From Candidatus Hydromicrobium americanum (GTDB lineage Bacteria > Actinomycetota > Humimicrobiia > Humimicrobiales > Humimicrobiaceae), in NCBI GenBank assembly GCA_002779205.1, contig PEXF01000112.1, positions 1 to 5,673 of the forward strand: DNA of 5,673 nucleotides, written 5' to 3'. The notes below the pieces were generated by a model. The model saw only the letters and a list, made by a program, of their open reading frames with translations, was not told the origin of the DNA and did not search any database. Shown piece by piece: positions 4,704 through 5,673 of this stretch. The translations under genes were made by a program, and so were the position numbers. Numbering within the stretch: the stretch's first letter is position 1; each line of letters opens with the position of its first letter.

Positions 4704-5673
4704 ATGGGAACCGGAAGGAAAACTATAAAGCATATAATAATACTGCTAATAATATTAATAGTGCTTATTATAGTTGCTGCTTCAATAGGAGCTGCGAAAG
4801 TAAGCTTAAAGGATACCAGCTTGATTATAGCTAGTTTTATTCCAGGGGTTAATCATTTTATCAATACTGCCCGGCTGGATCCCCAGGATATTGTGATTAT
4901 TTCACAGATAAGGCTGCCGAGGATTTTCTTGTCCATATTTGTTGGTATAGCACTTGCCAGCGCGGGGGTTATTTTTCAGGGGCTCTTTAGAAATCCTATG
5001 GCAGATCCCTTTGTGATCGGGGTCTCCGCAGGAGCAGCTTTTGGAGCAACTATTGGTATGGTGTTTATTACCGGCGTCGGTCTACTGGGTATTTCCACTA
5101 CCACTATTTTTGCCCTGCTCGGGGCACTGGTCACTACATTTTTGGTCTACAGTATCTCCAACGCCAGGGGTAAGATTTCAGTAACTACACTGCTTCTCTC
5201 TGGCATTGCCCTTAGCGCTATGCTAAGTGCTATGACCTCGTTTATCATGATATTTAGGGCTCATAATATGGCAAAAATAATTTTTTGGATTATGGGTGGC
5301 TTAACTGCTGCATCATGGTATAAGTTTAATATTTTAGCTCCTATGGTAATCGTGCTTATTATAATTTCCGGATTTTATATGAGGGATTTGAATATCATAT
5401 CCCTGGGAGATGAAAGAGCAGCTCAGTTAGGAGTTCAAACAGACAGAGTTAAAAAAATACTGCTGATAATGGCTTCACTTATAGCTGCTTTAGCTGTTTC
5501 TGTTAGTGGAATTATAGGATTTGTGGGCCTTATCACACCGCATATTTTAAGGTTGATTGTAGGGCCCGACCATAAAATTTTATATCCAACTTCTGCTGTA
5601 GCAGGGGGAATAGTTCTGCTTATGTCTGATACTTTAGCCAGAACTATTCTTATGCCCAGGGAAATTCCAGTAG
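4704..5673 (+). CDS. btuC: Corrinoid ABC transporter permease (BtuC/FecCD type), C-terminus cut by window end
   Basis: 323 codons are visible of a family usually 320-350 long, so only a short tail is missing; the window stops inside the conserved MPREIPVG segment. FecCD-type permeases form the membrane channel of B12, haem and siderophore importers. Landmarks are the N-terminal membrane span (about 10-29), IRLPR (69-73), the highly conserved GVIFQGLFRNPMADPFVIGVSAGA (88-111), WIMGGL (195-200), the ATPase-coupling region LGDERAAQLGV (234-244) and GFVGLITPHILRLIVGPDHK (272-291). The ATG at 4704 lies 6 bases after the cobS stop. No ribosome binding site precedes it, so translation probably depends on coupling to cobS. 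A GGAAGG sits just inside the gene (4713-4718), but no standard start codon lies at usable spacing after it. With btuF upstream it completes the importer apart from the ATPase, expected further downstream. Confidence 0.93.
   Translation, partial: MGTGRKTIKHIIILLIILIVLIIVAASIGAAKVSLKDTSLIIASFIPGVNHFINTARLDPQDIVIISQIRLPRIFLSIFVGIALASAGVIFQGLFRNPMADPFVIGVSAGAAFGATIGMVFITGVGLLGISTTTIFALLGALVTTFLVYSISNARGKISVTTLLLSGIALSAMLSAMTSFIMIFRAHNMAKIIFWIMGGLTAASWYKFNILAPMVIVLIIISGFYMRDLNIISLGDERAAQLGVQTDRVKKILLIMASLIAALAVSVSGIIGFVGLITPHILRLIVGPDHKILYPTSAVAGGIVLLMSDTLARTILMPREIPV

Noticed and set aside
1..5673. CRISPR array, tRNA or rRNA genes
   Set aside because: No regularly spaced direct repeats and no cloverleaf or rRNA-like conserved sequence were found on reading both strands.

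Overview
The window is a piece of AT-rich bacterial DNA with strong AGGAGG-type ribosome binding sites, a lipoprotein signal and a TTG start. This suits an anaerobic Bacillota-like or Atribacterota-like organism, but nothing in it fixes the taxon. It has two parts: an accessory segment (1 to about 1700) and a cobalamin salvage operon (about 1925 to the end).

Accessory segment. The left edge holds the C-terminal part of a TnpB nuclease (1-465) and the right end of its IS200/IS605-type element (hairpin 470-492, end about 498). A near-consensus promoter (500-527) follows directly. Then come two short units that look like integron gene cassettes with very reduced attC sites. Unit 1 (549-1243) carries a vapBC toxin-antitoxin pair with its own promoter and a perfect 16-bp palindrome in the promoter spacer. 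Unit 2 (1244-1694) carries one uncharacterised 135-aa protein and has clearly higher GC than its surroundings. Each unit begins with a sequence complementary to the R''-like box just after its own gene (GTTAGAAC/GTTCTAAC and GTTATGC/GCATAAC). Each reading frame ends 2 bases before that box. Both sites share TAAC-N4-CGCTGA and end in GTTRNRY-like boxes, yet span only about 32 bp. No integrase is visible.

Gene-poor stretch 1701-1925. It has no convincing gene, only a weak small frame and an imperfect AT-rich hairpin; it should contain the promoter of the following operon.

Cobalamin operon. A cobalamin riboswitch (about 1928-2075) is followed by an intrinsic terminator (2134-2160). Then come btuF (binding lipoprotein), a perfect 18-bp intergenic stem-loop, cobU, cobS and btuC (cut by the window end). 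BtuF and BtuC would import corrinoids. CobU activates cobinamide and CobS attaches the lower ligand. Together they form a B12/cobinamide uptake and remodelling operon switched off by cobalamin. An ATPase (btuD) and cobT/cobC may lie downstream, outside the window.
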